Under the pieces are notes generated by a model. It saw only the letters and a list, made by a program, of their open reading frames with translations, ran no database searches and was not told where the DNA came from. A DNA stretch of 64,000 bases from contig NZ_FQYW01000013.1 of assembly GCF_900141865.1 (NCBI RefSeq), positions 1 to 64,000 on the forward strand. The letters run 5' to 3'. How positions within the stretch are numbered: position 1 is the stretch's first letter; every line of letters starts with the position of its first letter. The stretch is from Anaerovibrio lipolyticus DSM 3074. GTDB lineage: Bacteria > Bacillota > Negativicutes > Selenomonadales > Selenomonadaceae. Of this stretch, positions 44,612-53,690 are shown piece after piece. The position numbers and the translations under genes were made by a program.

Positions 44612-45269
44612 TGAAGCGAACACAACTACCAATGAAACTGAGGATAAGGGTTTACTGTCTGCTGGTAGTGAGGAGAATCAGGACAAGACTTCTGAGGATA
44701 AGGGTTTACTGTCTGGGGATGGTGATGGCGGCGAGGATAAAGCTGCTGAGGATAACCAGAACACTGAGTCCAAGGAAGACCAGAAGGAGAAAGAGGGCAC
44801 CGAGGAAGAGAAAAAGGAGTCTTCCAATGCTCCTGAAAAGTATGAGGATTTCAAGGTTCCAGAAGGCTTTACCTTCAATGAGGAGGCCTTAGGTGAATAT
44901 AAGGATCTGGCCAAGGAACTGGATCTTAGTCAGGAAAAGGCTCAGAAACTGGTGGACTATCAGGTCAAGCTGATGCAGAAGCAACGGGATAATCTTGATG
45001 AGTTTGCCAAGAAGGAAGCTGCAACTTGGAAGGCTGAGACCAAAAAAGCATTCAGTGATAAAGAAATTGCTGATGCAGTAAGGGGGTTCAAGTCTGCACC
45101 GCAGGATGTACAGGATATGCTGGCAGCCTGTGGTTTTGAAAATCACAAGTCTTTTGTGGAGTTCTTTATGCACGTAGGGAGGTCCATTAAAGAAGATAAA
45201 TTTGAAGAGGGTAAGCCAGGTGGCAAAGTTGAAAAGTCCGCCGCCAGTGTGCTTTACCCAGAACTTTAA
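44604..45269 (+). CDS. Capsid scaffold-like protein
   Basis: 221 aa. The first 75 residues are very acidic and contain an EDKGLLSAG/SEDKGLLSGD internal repeat. The rest (about residues 80-200) is a helical domain with LGEYKDLAKELDLSQEKAQKLVDYQ, common in scaffold proteins of T7- and BPP-1-type phages. Directly before the capsid gene, as expected for prohead assembly. Confidence 0.8.
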   Translation: MSDEANTTTNETEDKGLLSAGSEENQDKTSEDKGLLSGDGDGGEDKAAEDNQNTESKEDQKEKEGTEEEKKESSNAPEKYEDFKVPEGFTFNEEALGEYKDLAKELDLSQEKAQKLVDYQVKLMQKQRDNLDEFAKKEAATWKAETKKAFSDKEIADAVRGFKSAPQDVQDMLAACGFENHKSFVEFFMHVGRSIKEDKFEEGKPGGKVEKSAASVLYPEL

Positions 45270-45289
45270 TTAAGAGGAGGAGATAATCA

Positions 45290-46291
45290 ATGTCTAACGT
45301 AGTAGTTACTTTACAGGACATTGCCCGCCGTGAAGACCCCCAGGGTAAGATCGACAAGATTGCAGAAATCCTGACTGACACCAATGATGTGCTTCTGGAT
45401 ATGCACTGGCAGGAGGGCAATCTGCCAACTGGTCATAAGACCACCGTCCGCACTGGTCTTCCAGATGTAACCTGGAGACTTCTGAACTATGGTGTTCAGG
45501 ACAGCAAGTCCGCAACCCAGCAGATTACTGATACCTGTGGTATGCTGGAGGCTTATTCTGAGGTGGATAAGGCTTTGGCTGACCTCAATGGTAATACCGC
45601 AGAGTTCCGTCTTTCCGAGGACCGTGCATTTATTGAGGCTATGAATCAGGAGTTCTGCCGTGCTCTTATCTACGGTGATAAGTCCAAGCCAGAACAGTTT
45701 GTAGGTTTCGCGCCTCGCTATAATGCCACTTCCGGTGCTCCAAGTACCGCTAATGTACTTGACGCAGGTGGTACTGGTTCCGACAATACTTCCATGTATC
45801 TGGTAGGTTGGGGCCCTAATACCGTATTTGGTATCTATCCAAAGGGTATGAAGGCAGGTCTTGACCATAGTGACCTGACCAAGGGTATGCCTGATGGTGT
45901 TACCTTGTTTGATGCCAATGGCGGTAAGTACCAGGGTTACCGCACTCACTACAAGTGGTATGGCGGTCTGTGTGTACGTGACTGGAGATATGTAGTGCGT
46001 ATTGCTAACATTGATGTCAGCGATCTGAGCAAGAATGCTTCCACTGGTGCTGACCTCATCGACCTGATGGTACAGGCTGAGGAGCTTATGCCAAACAACG
46101 CAGAGGGTATTACCCGCATGAGTTTCCTGTGCAATAAGACTATCCGCAGCTTCCTGCGCCGCCAGATCATGAACAAGACCGTATATCAGCTCACTCAGGA
46201 GACTGTTGGTGGCAAGCGCGTTACCTATTTCGATGGTATTCCAGTTCGCCGCACAGATGCAATCCTGAACACTGAGGCTCAGGTAGTATAA
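45290..46291 (+). CDS. Major capsid protein
   Basis: 333 aa, of the BPP-1-like head-protein family. Recognisable segments include ADLNGNTAEFRLSEDRAFIEAM near residue 98 and a C-terminal MNKTVYQLTQETVGGKRVTYFDGIPVR region. Strong AGAGGAGGAG upstream, fitting high expression. Bracketed by scaffold and head-completion genes. Confidence 0.9.
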   Translation: MSNVVVTLQDIARREDPQGKIDKIAEILTDTNDVLLDMHWQEGNLPTGHKTTVRTGLPDVTWRLLNYGVQDSKSATQQITDTCGMLEAYSEVDKALADLNGNTAEFRLSEDRAFIEAMNQEFCRALIYGDKSKPEQFVGFAPRYNATSGAPSTANVLDAGGTGSDNTSMYLVGWGPNTVFGIYPKGMKAGLDHSDLTKGMPDGVTLFDANGGKYQGYRTHYKWYGGLCVRDWRYVVRIANIDVSDLSKNASTGADLIDLMVQAEELMPNNAEGITRMSFLCNKTIRSFLRRQIMNKTVYQLTQETVGGKRVTYFDGIPVRRTDAILNTEAQVV

Positions 46292-46308
46292 GAAGGAGGT
46301 ACAAACAG

Positions 46309-46698
46309 ATGATTCTCGATAAGGCTTTACAGCTTTCCAAGGAACAGGCCGTCACTGCTTCGGCGGCCTCTACTAATTATGTTGATTTGAAGACTGCAGG
46401 TGCAGCTTATGAACCGGTATTTGTCATTGCTATGGTAGACACTTCTTTTGCAACGCTTACCTCTCTGACAATTACCATTCAGACAGCAACTGATTCTGCG
46501 TTTACTTCTCCTGAAACTCTTATCAGTTCCGGGGCTATTCCTGTTGCATCTCTTACAGCTGGAGCAGAAGTATTCAAGGAGCGTCTGCCAATCAAGACTA
46601 AGCGTTATGTCCGTGCTTACTACACTGTAACCGGTAGCAACGCAACTGCGGGTAAGATTACCTTGAACATGGCTAAGGATGTGAATATCGATGGATGA
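46309..46698 (+). CDS. Capsid-associated protein (Bbp16-like)
   Basis: 129 aa, a Thr/Ala-rich beta-strand protein. The order after the capsid gene, the size, and the [23 protein letters not shown]-terminal strand pattern match the capsid-cement (Bbp16-like) proteins of BPP-1-type phages. Ends overlapping the next gene. Confidence 0.65.
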   Translation: MILDKALQLSKEQAVTASAASTNYVDLKTAGAAYEPVFVIAMVDTSFATLTSLTITIQTATDSAFTSPETLISSGAIPVASLTAGAEVFKERLPIKTKRYVRAYYTVTGSNATAGKITLNMAKDVNIDG

Positions 46699-47077
46699 GT
46701 TTATTGCTGTACGTGATAACTTTGGTTATGCTGGATCTTACTGGAAAGAGGGCGATGTTATCCAGGCATTTAAATGCCCTAATGAACATTTCATGCCATT
46801 AAAACAGTATCTTCAGAAAAAGAAGGTTGAGGCAGAAGCTAAGGCTAAAGCATTGGCTGAGATTGAAGCAGAAGCAGAAGCAAAAGCTAGGGTTGAGGCT
46901 GAGACTGAAGCAGAAGCAGAAGCAAAAGCTAGGGTTGAGGCTGAGACTGAAGCAGAAGCAGAAGCAAAAGCTAGGGTTGAGGCTGAGACTGAGACTGAAG
47001 CAGAAGCAGAAGCGGTCAAGGAAGAAGCTCCAGTAAAGACCAATAAGGGCAAGGATTCCACCAGGAAAAAGAAGTAG
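46691..47077 (+). CDS. Small structural protein with repeat-built coiled coil
   Basis: 128 aa. The first 45 residues form a small domain ([21 protein letters not shown]3-like in look); residues about 50-105 are a long Glu/Ala helix built from three 14-aa repeats ([14 protein letters not shown]) encoded by 42-bp tandem DNA repeats; the tail is basic (KKK). The repeat number can change by slippage without frame loss. Confidence 0.65.
   Translation: MDEFIAVRDNFGYAGSYWKEGDVIQAFKCPNEHFMPLKQYLQKKKVEAEAKAKALAEIEAEAEAKARVEAETEAEAEAKARVEAETEAEAEAKARVEAETETEAEAEAVKEEAPVKTNKGKDSTRKKK
46865..46990 (+). repeat. Three 42-bp tandem repeats inside a coding region
   Basis: Units 46865-46906, 46907-46948 and 46949-46990 are identical copies encoding [15 protein letters not shown] partial unit follows. 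Confidence 0.95.
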
Positions 47078-47095
47078 GATAAGGAGGGGCACGTT

Positions 47096-47707
47096 ATGCC
47101 AAATACCCTGGGCAAAACTGAGATATGTAATATTGCGCTGCGCCGTATTGGCGTACGGCCCGTAAATAATGTGGAGACTGATGTCAGCACTCCTGCAACT
47201 GAATTAAAAGCCGTTTGGTCTCTCGCGGTACACAGCGTACTGCGAGGGGCTGAATGGAATTTTGCAAGAAAGATTATCCCACTCGCAGAGCTTAATGAAG
47301 AAAAGGTTCTGGGGTGGGATTACTTATACCGCTATCCAAATGACTGTGCCGCCCTTTGGGCTATTGAGGACGAAAACAGTATCCGTAGCGGTGATCTGAA
47401 ACACAAGTGGGAAAGCGTGCTTTCTCCAGAAACCAACCAGCAGGCCATAGCTACGGACTGTCCGCAGGCGTATGGTCGTTATACAGCTTTGGTAGAGGAT
47501 CCTACAAAGTGGGACAGCCAGTTTGTGGACTGCCTTGGCTGGAGGCTGGCTATGGATGTCTGTCAGGCGTTGGCATCTGATACGGGATTATTCAATAAGT
47601 GCAGTCAGATGTATGCTGCCTGCCTGAGTGCTGCCCAGACTGCCAACAAGACAGAGAAGTACAACGATGAGGAAATATATGGGTTCTTCGTCAATGCCAG
47701 GGGGTGA
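47096..47707 (+). CDS. Tail tubular protein A (T7 gp11-like)
   Basis: 203 aa. The N-terminus (KTEICNIALRRIGVRPVNNV), AVWSLAVHSVLRGAEWNFARK near residue 40 and the Trp/Tyr-rich middle are typical of the gp11-type adaptor that docks the tail to the connector. AAGGAGGGG upstream. Confidence 0.85.
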   Translation: MPNTLGKTEICNIALRRIGVRPVNNVETDVSTPATELKAVWSLAVHSVLRGAEWNFARKIIPLAELNEEKVLGWDYLYRYPNDCAALWAIEDENSIRSGDLKHKWESVLSPETNQQAIATDCPQAYGRYTALVEDPTKWDSQFVDCLGWRLAMDVCQALASDTGLFNKCSQMYAACLSAAQTANKTEKYNDEEIYGFFVNARG

Positions 47708-47712
47708 GGTAA

Positions 47713-50016
47713 ATGGCTACTACATACTACATGCAGCCGTCATTTGCCGGTGGAAAGTTTGACCCAAAGGTGTGGGGCCGAATTGATAATGAGCGGTATG
47801 CAAGCGGGCTGAGAGAGTGTAAGAACTTCTTTATACATAAGTTTGGCTCAGTATCTAACAGAACAGGATTCCTTTATCTGGGAGATGCTAAGGAAGCAAG
47901 TAAGAAATGTCGCCTGCTTCCATTTGTGTATTCCGACTCACAGGCCTATGTTATGGAGTTTGGTCACAATTATGTGCGCTTCTGGAACTCGGACGGTACA
48001 AGGGTACTTGATGGTAACGGTGATATAGTGGAGATTGTTACCCCTTATGAATCTTCAATGTTATTCAAGCTGCGCTTCGTGCAGAGTGCAGATAAGATTT
48101 TTATTGCCTGCCAGAATGTAGCCCCTTATGTATTAAGCCGTGACAGTCTGACTTCATGGAGCCTTACGGCCTATGCCTATAAACGAGGTCCATTTCTTTC
48201 CCAGAATCTTGACGAGGCCAGCACGATAACACCGTCAGCTGCTACTGGTAATATTACTCTTACTGCATCAAAGGATATCTTCAAGAATGGTCATGTAAAT
48301 TCAGTATGGCGTATTGACCAGCACATGAGCGGCGGCAGTGTAAGCGGTAGTGGTGGGTCTGCGTTTACTACATCCACACTTACTTGCGGAACAAATTGTA
48401 CCTGGCGTTTTGTCACCCATGGTTCTGACTGGGTGGGAACTGTTGTAGTTGAGCGTTCCTACGACAATGGAAACACATGGATGCAGTTACGGTCATTTAC
48501 TCATAAGAATTCTGAGGCTAACTTCAATGTGTATGCCGAGGAAGGTGAGCAGTGTATACTTCGCGCAAGACTGACTACCATATCCTCCGGAACATGCACA
48601 GTGGATCTGAGTGTTGACCCTTATGTGAATGTTGGCTATGTTACTATTACAGGCATTACGGATAGTAAACATGCATCTGCCACTGTCTCAACTGAAAAAC
48701 CACTGGCCAATACAACAGCCACTGACATGTGGTTTGAGGCAGCATGGAGCGGTGAGCAGGGCTATCCTTCAGCTGTATGTTTTTATGAAGACCGTCTTTG
48801 CTTTGCAGGTACTACGGGAAGTCCCCGCGGTGTCTGGATGAGCAAGCCGGCAGATTATTATAATTTTGAAACCTCGTCCCCAAAGGTTGAGGATGATGAT
48901 TCAATTCAGATTATTTTGACCAGCAGAAAGATGAGTATTATCCATACCCTCATAGCTATGAGACAGAGCCTTATAGCATTTTCCGAGGACGGTGTTAATA
49001 CTATTTCCTTCTCCGGCAATTCACTCACACCTACAAGCATTACCCAGCGTGCTGAGTCCTATTACGGGGCGAAGAACATGGATATACTTGCGGTAGGTGC
49101 TCAGTGTATTTATGTGCAGGAGACAGGCGGCGCAGTAAGGAATATCGGTTATGATTATGTGCATGACTCCTATTCCGGTGATGAGATTTCCCTGTTCTCA
49201 GCCTGCCTGATCAATGAGCATCCTCCGGTGGATATGACCTATCAGCTGGAGCCGGATTCCATTCTTTGGCTGGTAAGGGAAGATGGTGTCCTGCTGTCAT
49301 GCACCTACATGCCTGAACAGAAAATGGTTGCTTGGGCGGAGCATGATACACAGGGAGAATTTGAAAGCGTATGCTGCATTCCGTACAGCAATGAGACACG
49401 GATCTGGGCGGTGGTCAAACGCGAGATTAATGGGCAGACAGTCCGCTATGTGGAGCGAATGAGTAAGAGACTTCCTACCACGGATCCGGCAGATCAGCTG
49501 TATATGGATGCTGCCAGCGTGTATGATGGTAACAGCGATGTTAATACTATTTCCTGTCCTCAGCTTGCAGGATGTACTGTAGGCGTATTAATTGATGGCA
49601 ATGTTATGCCAATGGCTGAGGTTCCTTTAGATGGTACCTTGACCTTGGAGCGGGCGGGAAAGAAAATAGCCGTAGGGCTGACCTATACAGCCAAACTTGA
49701 AACCATGAACATTGAGATGCAGGGACTTGTTAGAGGTGTCCTGCAGGGGCACAACATCAAGATAGGTGCTGTTATTCTTCGTCTGCTTAATAGTCGTGGT
49801 GGCAAGGTTGGCCAGGTTGAGGAATATTTGGATGAGTGGCAGAGAAGAAGCAAGTCGGATTACCTTGGAAACAAGCTCGCGCTTTATACCGGGGATACAT
49901 TCATTTATGGCAACTTCTCCTGCAGCGAGGGTGGCCGTGTTATGGTGGTGCAGGACATCCCAATGCCGATTACTATACTTGGAATAATAATGGGGTTGAC
50001 GGTATCCGATGATTAA
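47713..50016 (+). CDS. Tail tubular protein B (T7 gp12-like nozzle)
   Basis: 767 aa. N-terminal FAGGKFDPKVWGRIDNERYASGLRECKNF and GSVSNRTGFLYLGDA segments are the family hallmark; most of the chain is predicted beta-propeller-like. GYPSAVCFYEDRLCFAGT near residue 355 is another conserved block. Forms the tail nozzle. Overlaps the Gp13-like gene by eight bases. Confidence 0.87.
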   Translation: MATTYYMQPSFAGGKFDPKVWGRIDNERYASGLRECKNFFIHKFGSVSNRTGFLYLGDAKEASKKCRLLPFVYSDSQAYVMEFGHNYVRFWNSDGTRVLDGNGDIVEIVTPYESSMLFKLRFVQSADKIFIACQNVAPYVLSRDSLTSWSLTAYAYKRGPFLSQNLDEASTITPSAATGNITLTASKDIFKNGHVNSVWRIDQHMSGGSVSGSGGSAFTTSTLTCGTNCTWRFVTHGSDWVGTVVVERSYDNGNTWMQLRSFTHKNSEANFNVYAEEGEQCILRARLTTISSGTCTVDLSVDPYVNVGYVTITGITDSKHASATVSTEKPLANTTATDMWFEAAWSGEQGYPSAVCFYEDRLCFAGTTGSPRGVWMSKPADYYNFETSSPKVEDDDSIQIILTSRKMSIIHTLIAMRQSLIAFSEDGVNTISFSGNSLTPTSITQRAESYYGAKNMDILAVGAQCIYVQETGGAVRNIGYDYVHDSYSGDEISLFSACLINEHPPVDMTYQLEPDSILWLVREDGVLLSCTYMPEQKMVAWAEHDTQGEFESVCCIPYSNETRIWAVVKREINGQTVRYVERMSKRLPTTDPADQLYMDAASVYDGNSDVNTISCPQLAGCTVGVLIDGNVMPMAEVPLDGTLTLERAGKKIAVGLTYTAKLETMNIEMQGLVRGVLQGHNIKIGAVILRLLNSRGGKVGQVEEYLDEWQRRSKSDYLGNKLALYTGDTFIYGNFSCSEGGRVMVVQDIPMPITILGIIMGLTVSDD

Positions 50017-50476
50017 ACGACATGAGCATATAACATTTGCCAAACCCAATGATGAGATGGTTCGCTATATTGCGGACAACATGAGAGAGATTGACAAGTT
50101 TGAGTGCATGGCTGTGAACCATACCCCTCTTGAAGGGCTGGAAACTTCTATAGCTGTGTGCCCTGATTCAAGAGTGTTTTTAGCAGATGGGGAGCCTATA
50201 GGTGCTATGGGCTCCAAATCTCTGCCAGATGGTGGCGGAGTGTTCTGGCTGTTAGGCACAGACAAGATTAACAGTTATCCGAAGGAGTTCATGATAAAGT
50301 CCTTTGATATTCTGAAGAATGATCTTATGGTCAGGTATTCATATCTGACTAACTGTATTTGTATGGAGCATAAGGAATCTGTCCGCTGGTTGAAGAAGCT
50401 GGGGGCGGAGTTTATGGATAAGAAATATACACTGCTGGGACGGGAGTTTCGGCAGTTTTTTATTTATAGGGGGTGA
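50009..50476 (+). CDS. T7 Gp13-like protein (GNAT-like fold)
   Basis: 155 aa. The core FLADGEPIGAMGSKSLPDGGGVFWLLGT and a C-terminal LKKLGAEFMDK stretch fit the DUF2833/Gp13 family of podoviruses, which has an acetyltransferase-like look and is needed for internal virion assembly in T7. Starts inside the end of tail tube B. Confidence 0.78.
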   Translation: MIKRHEHITFAKPNDEMVRYIADNMREIDKFECMAVNHTPLEGLETSIAVCPDSRVFLADGEPIGAMGSKSLPDGGGVFWLLGTDKINSYPKEFMIKSFDILKNDLMVRYSYLTNCICMEHKESVRWLKKLGAEFMDKKYTLLGREFRQFFIYRG

Positions 50477-50481
50477 AAGAT

Positions 50482-51114
50482 ATGTGTACTACAGCGGCAG
50501 CTTCTATCGCTGGTATGGGTATGCAGCTGTTCGGTGGAATCGGTGCTGCAAAGGCCCAGCGGGATTATCATAATGCCAATGCTGAATATCTGGAGACAAT
50601 GGACCAGGTAAACAGGCAAATGAACGAGAATGCCGTTGACAGTGTACAGAGGACGGCTGGTATGCAGGCCTCCGAGGTACGCATAAAGGGACAGTCCATG
50701 ACCAAGAGCCAGAAGGCGGCTATGGCTTCCCGTGGCTTATCTAACGGCTATACTTATCAGAATATTCTTGATGATAGTATTGCCAGATCTGAAATGGATG
50801 CTATGGCTATCCAGTATAACGCTGATGTTCAGTCCCAGAATATCAGGACAAGTGGTAAGATACAGTCTGCACAGTATAGGGCGCAGGCGGCAGGGGAAAG
50901 AGCAGCGGGGAAGATTGCATATTCTTCTGGCTTGCTTTCCGCCGGTTCTCAGTTTGCCAATAACTTTCTGAGCTTCGGTCAGACATCTATGGGAATGAGC
51001 GGTGGTAATAAAACACCTGCCAATACTACAGCCGGCAATACTAAATTCAGCTTCCAGATGCCTACTTACACGGAGTGGTATAACAATAGAAACAGAGGTG
51101 GCTTCACATGGTAA
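50482..51114 (+). CDS. Internal virion protein (T7 gp14-like)
   Basis: 210 aa. N-terminal hydrophobic Gly/Ala stretch (ASIAGMGMQLFGGIGAAKAQ), then a long Gln/Ala/Ser helix, then a Gly/Asn/Thr tail. Composition and place between Gp13-like and the lysin match gp14, which forms an outer-membrane or envelope pore during DNA ejection. ATG 50482 is chosen for its AGGGGGTG; the frame is open from GTG 50473. Confidence 0.68.
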   Translation: MCTTAAASIAGMGMQLFGGIGAAKAQRDYHNANAEYLETMDQVNRQMNENAVDSVQRTAGMQASEVRIKGQSMTKSQKAAMASRGLSNGYTYQNILDDSIARSEMDAMAIQYNADVQSQNIRTSGKIQSAQYRAQAAGERAAGKIAYSSGLLSAGSQFANNFLSFGQTSMGMSGGNKTPANTTAGNTKFSFQMPTYTEWYNNRNRGGFTW

Positions 51115-53675
51115 ATAACGGCAATATTCCTACATATCAGCAACAGGCGGGATATACAGCTACTATTAACCCTACTGTTCCACAAGGATCCCCTGCTGCG
51201 TTTGGAACCACAGTAGCCAAAGAGCAGGCTGGATTCAATGAGAACCTTGCCAAACTGGGTGATACTATCGCCCAGCACGCCATCAAGATGCAACAGCAGG
51301 AAGATGATAACGCAGTAGTAAGGCAGGAGAATCTTCTTCGTTCATACATGAATGAAGTTTTGTATGATCCTAATAATGGGCTGGCTGTTCAAAAGGGGCA
51401 CAAGGCTAATGGGGCCACCGTTAAATTTGATGAAGTTGTTGATAAGACCATGCAAGACGCAATGTCTAACATGGGTAGCGACATTATGAGAACAAAATTA
51501 GCTGAGAGAACTTCTTCTTGGCTTGGACAGTACCGAAATATCATATCCCGTAATGAGGGTGAAGAAGTCCGCACAGCTTATATTCAGGATATAAAAACAA
51601 ATTATACCAATGCTGCAGAAGTCGCTATGAAAAATCCCGGGGCAAATTCTTTTTTGACCTTGGTTATGCAGGCGCAGACCAATAAAGCTGATTATATGCA
51701 TTGGGAGGGTTGGTCATCGGAAACAACAGACCAGGTAATTCAGGAGATGCTTTCCAAATCGTATGAGGAAATGGCAGAGATACTTTATAGCAGTGGTGAT
51801 ACTCAAGGTCTGTTTGACTTGTTTGAGGCGGGCCACGGAAAGGTTACCACGGATGCTGAAGTTAAGGTATCCAAAATGAGCAATGAGATTAAAACCAAGC
51901 AGGTTGGTTTTCAGATAGCTTCTAAATATGCTAATGATCCGGAATGCAGGAACGCTGACGGAACATTTAACGCGGTCAAGGCCCGCGAAAAATTAGAAGC
52001 TGAAAAGGGGCCTAATGCAAAGAAAACTGTAAGAAAGTTTGTAGGTGGCGGTAGCGGAGGCTATTCCGGAGACTCCTCTACGGATAGCATGATTAACAGC
52101 GCGGCTGCGGCAAATAGTGTAGACCCTTTATTAGTGGCTGCGATAGCTTCTGTTGAAACCGGTTATAACCAGAATATAAAACCAAGTTCTGCCGGAGCAA
52201 TTGGAATGATGCAGCTTATGCCGGATACAGCTGCAGGCTTGGGTGTAGATCCGAATGATAAAGCCGGAAATATTAACGGCGGTGCCAAGTACATTAAAGA
52301 ATTGCTGGACACTTTTGGCGGAGATACTACCAAAGCTATTGCCGCTTATAATGCTGGTCCGCAAGCTGTTAAGGATTATGGTGGGACACCTCCGTATCCG
52401 GAAACGCAGGCTTATGTGCAGAAAGTTCAGGCTGCATATAATGAACTGAAAGCGAAGGGCGGAACTTCCCAGCCAGTAGACTTGTCTGATATTCCTATGC
52501 AGAATTTTGAAGACAAGGGACTTGCCAAAACAAACAACACTCTTAAAGCGCAGTTTAGGGGCCTCTATGACTGGGCTGTGCAGGAGTTTGGTAAGAAAGT
52601 TGAGATTAGTGGTGGCTGGCGAAGTGAGGAGAATAACCGGGCCAACAATGGCGCACCAAATTCTCACCATTTATACGGCAGCGCTATTGATGTCAATGTT
52701 TCAATGCTGACCGATGCCGAACGCGAGGCCTTTATAAATAAGGCCCGTGAGATGGGCTTTAATAAAGGTGGCGATGATTTTTACCATGATAAGGGGACCG
52801 GCTATCATGCTCATCTGGTATATGAAGATACTGGAAGCGGAGAGCAGGGGCACTGGGAAGAAGTGGAAGTTTCTGCATATAATGCTAAAGAATACGAAGC
52901 CACATTGGCCGAGATTCTTCGTCTGGAAAGGGAATCCAGGACTTCCCATGATGAAAGTATTAAGAACGCAATAAACGCAGTCATTCCGAATGTTAAAGGA
53001 ATGGGCTCTATGGAAGAGGTAAAGTCTTTCGTTCAGAGTCAGTATCCTAATATGACTCAAATGGATATAGATACTATAGCCAAGAGCGTATTTAGTGCGA
53101 CAGTTGCAGAGGATAGGCAGGATGCGTCTTATGCAAGACAGCAGAAGTATTGGGCAAGACAGGATGCCGAAGATGCTTTCTATTCTTGGAAGGTTGATAA
53201 TCCAGGTGCTACTGATGCAGAGGTACTGGCGCAAGCACAGAAATTTGGGTTGGATCCTAAGACTCAGGCCAGTATCCAGGCTTCAATGGGAATTGGCGGT
53301 AACCTGGAGAAAGCCTATGCATGGGGTAAGGATGGTGACCTCGAAAAAACATTTAATGATGTATGTTCTGAGTTAAAGATTACCGGAATTGCAAAATCAA
53401 ATGTACGCGAGAAATTAAACGAGGAAGCCAGACGAAGAATGACAGCTAACCCACCGGAACCACCTATGGCTATTGCTGATATTCGTTCATTTGTTCAGGA
53501 TGAGGGCGCGGCAAAAAATGTTAATGACAGTTGGCTCCCATTTAGTGGAACCTCTATAAGACCAGCGGATCTTCCTTCAGGATTCAGAATAGAGGGAAAT
53601 AAAATATTGGATTCCAATAATTTTGAATATGAATACGATGAATCAACTAAAGATTTGGTGGTAAAAGATAGTTAA
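51108..53675 (+). CDS. Internal virion lysin: SLT transglycosylase plus M15 peptidase
   Basis: 855 aa. Residues about 1-330 are helical. Residues about 337-445 form a soluble lytic transglycosylase domain (VAAIASVETGYNQ with the catalytic Glu, GAIGMMQLMP, and AIAAYNAGP). Residues about 476-575 form an M15-type D-Ala peptidase domain, GGWRSEENN then SHHLYGSAIDVNV with His and Asp zinc ligands and the final HAHL His. A helical C-terminal region follows. It would cut both glycan and peptide bonds of the wall during DNA entry. T7 gp16 has only the transglycosylase. Confidence 0.87.
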   Translation: MVNNGNIPTYQQQAGYTATINPTVPQGSPAAFGTTVAKEQAGFNENLAKLGDTIAQHAIKMQQQEDDNAVVRQENLLRSYMNEVLYDPNNGLAVQKGHKANGATVKFDEVVDKTMQDAMSNMGSDIMRTKLAERTSSWLGQYRNIISRNEGEEVRTAYIQDIKTNYTNAAEVAMKNPGANSFLTLVMQAQTNKADYMHWEGWSSETTDQVIQEMLSKSYEEMAEILYSSGDTQGLFDLFEAGHGKVTTDAEVKVSKMSNEIKTKQVGFQIASKYANDPECRNADGTFNAVKAREKLEAEKGPNAKKTVRKFVGGGSGGYSGDSSTDSMINSAAAANSVDPLLVAAIASVETGYNQNIKPSSAGAIGMMQLMPDTAAGLGVDPNDKAGNINGGAKYIKELLDTFGGDTTKAIAAYNAGPQAVKDYGGTPPYPETQAYVQKVQAAYNELKAKGGTSQPVDLSDIPMQNFEDKGLAKTNNTLKAQFRGLYDWAVQEFGKKVEISGGWRSEENNRANNGAPNSHHLYGSAIDVNVSMLTDAEREAFINKAREMGFNKGGDDFYHDKGTGYHAHLVYEDTGSGEQGHWEEVEVSAYNAKEYEATLAEILRLERESRTSHDESIKNAINAVIPNVKGMGSMEEVKSFVQSQYPNMTQMDIDTIAKSVFSATVAEDRQDASYARQQKYWARQDAEDAFYSWKVDNPGATDAEVLAQAQKFGLDPKTQASIQASMGIGGNLEKAYAWGKDGDLEKTFNDVCSELKITGIAKSNVREKLNEEARRRMTANPPEPPMAIADIRSFVQDEGAAKNVNDSWLPFSGTSIRPADLPSGFRIEGNKILDSNNFEYEYDESTKDLVVKDS

Positions 53676-53690
53676 AAGGAGAAATGCTTT

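Noticed and set aside
46799-47092. Long minus-strand frame rich in Phe, Cys and Ser
   Set aside because: Shadow of the Glu/Ala-coding 42-bp repeats on the plus strand.
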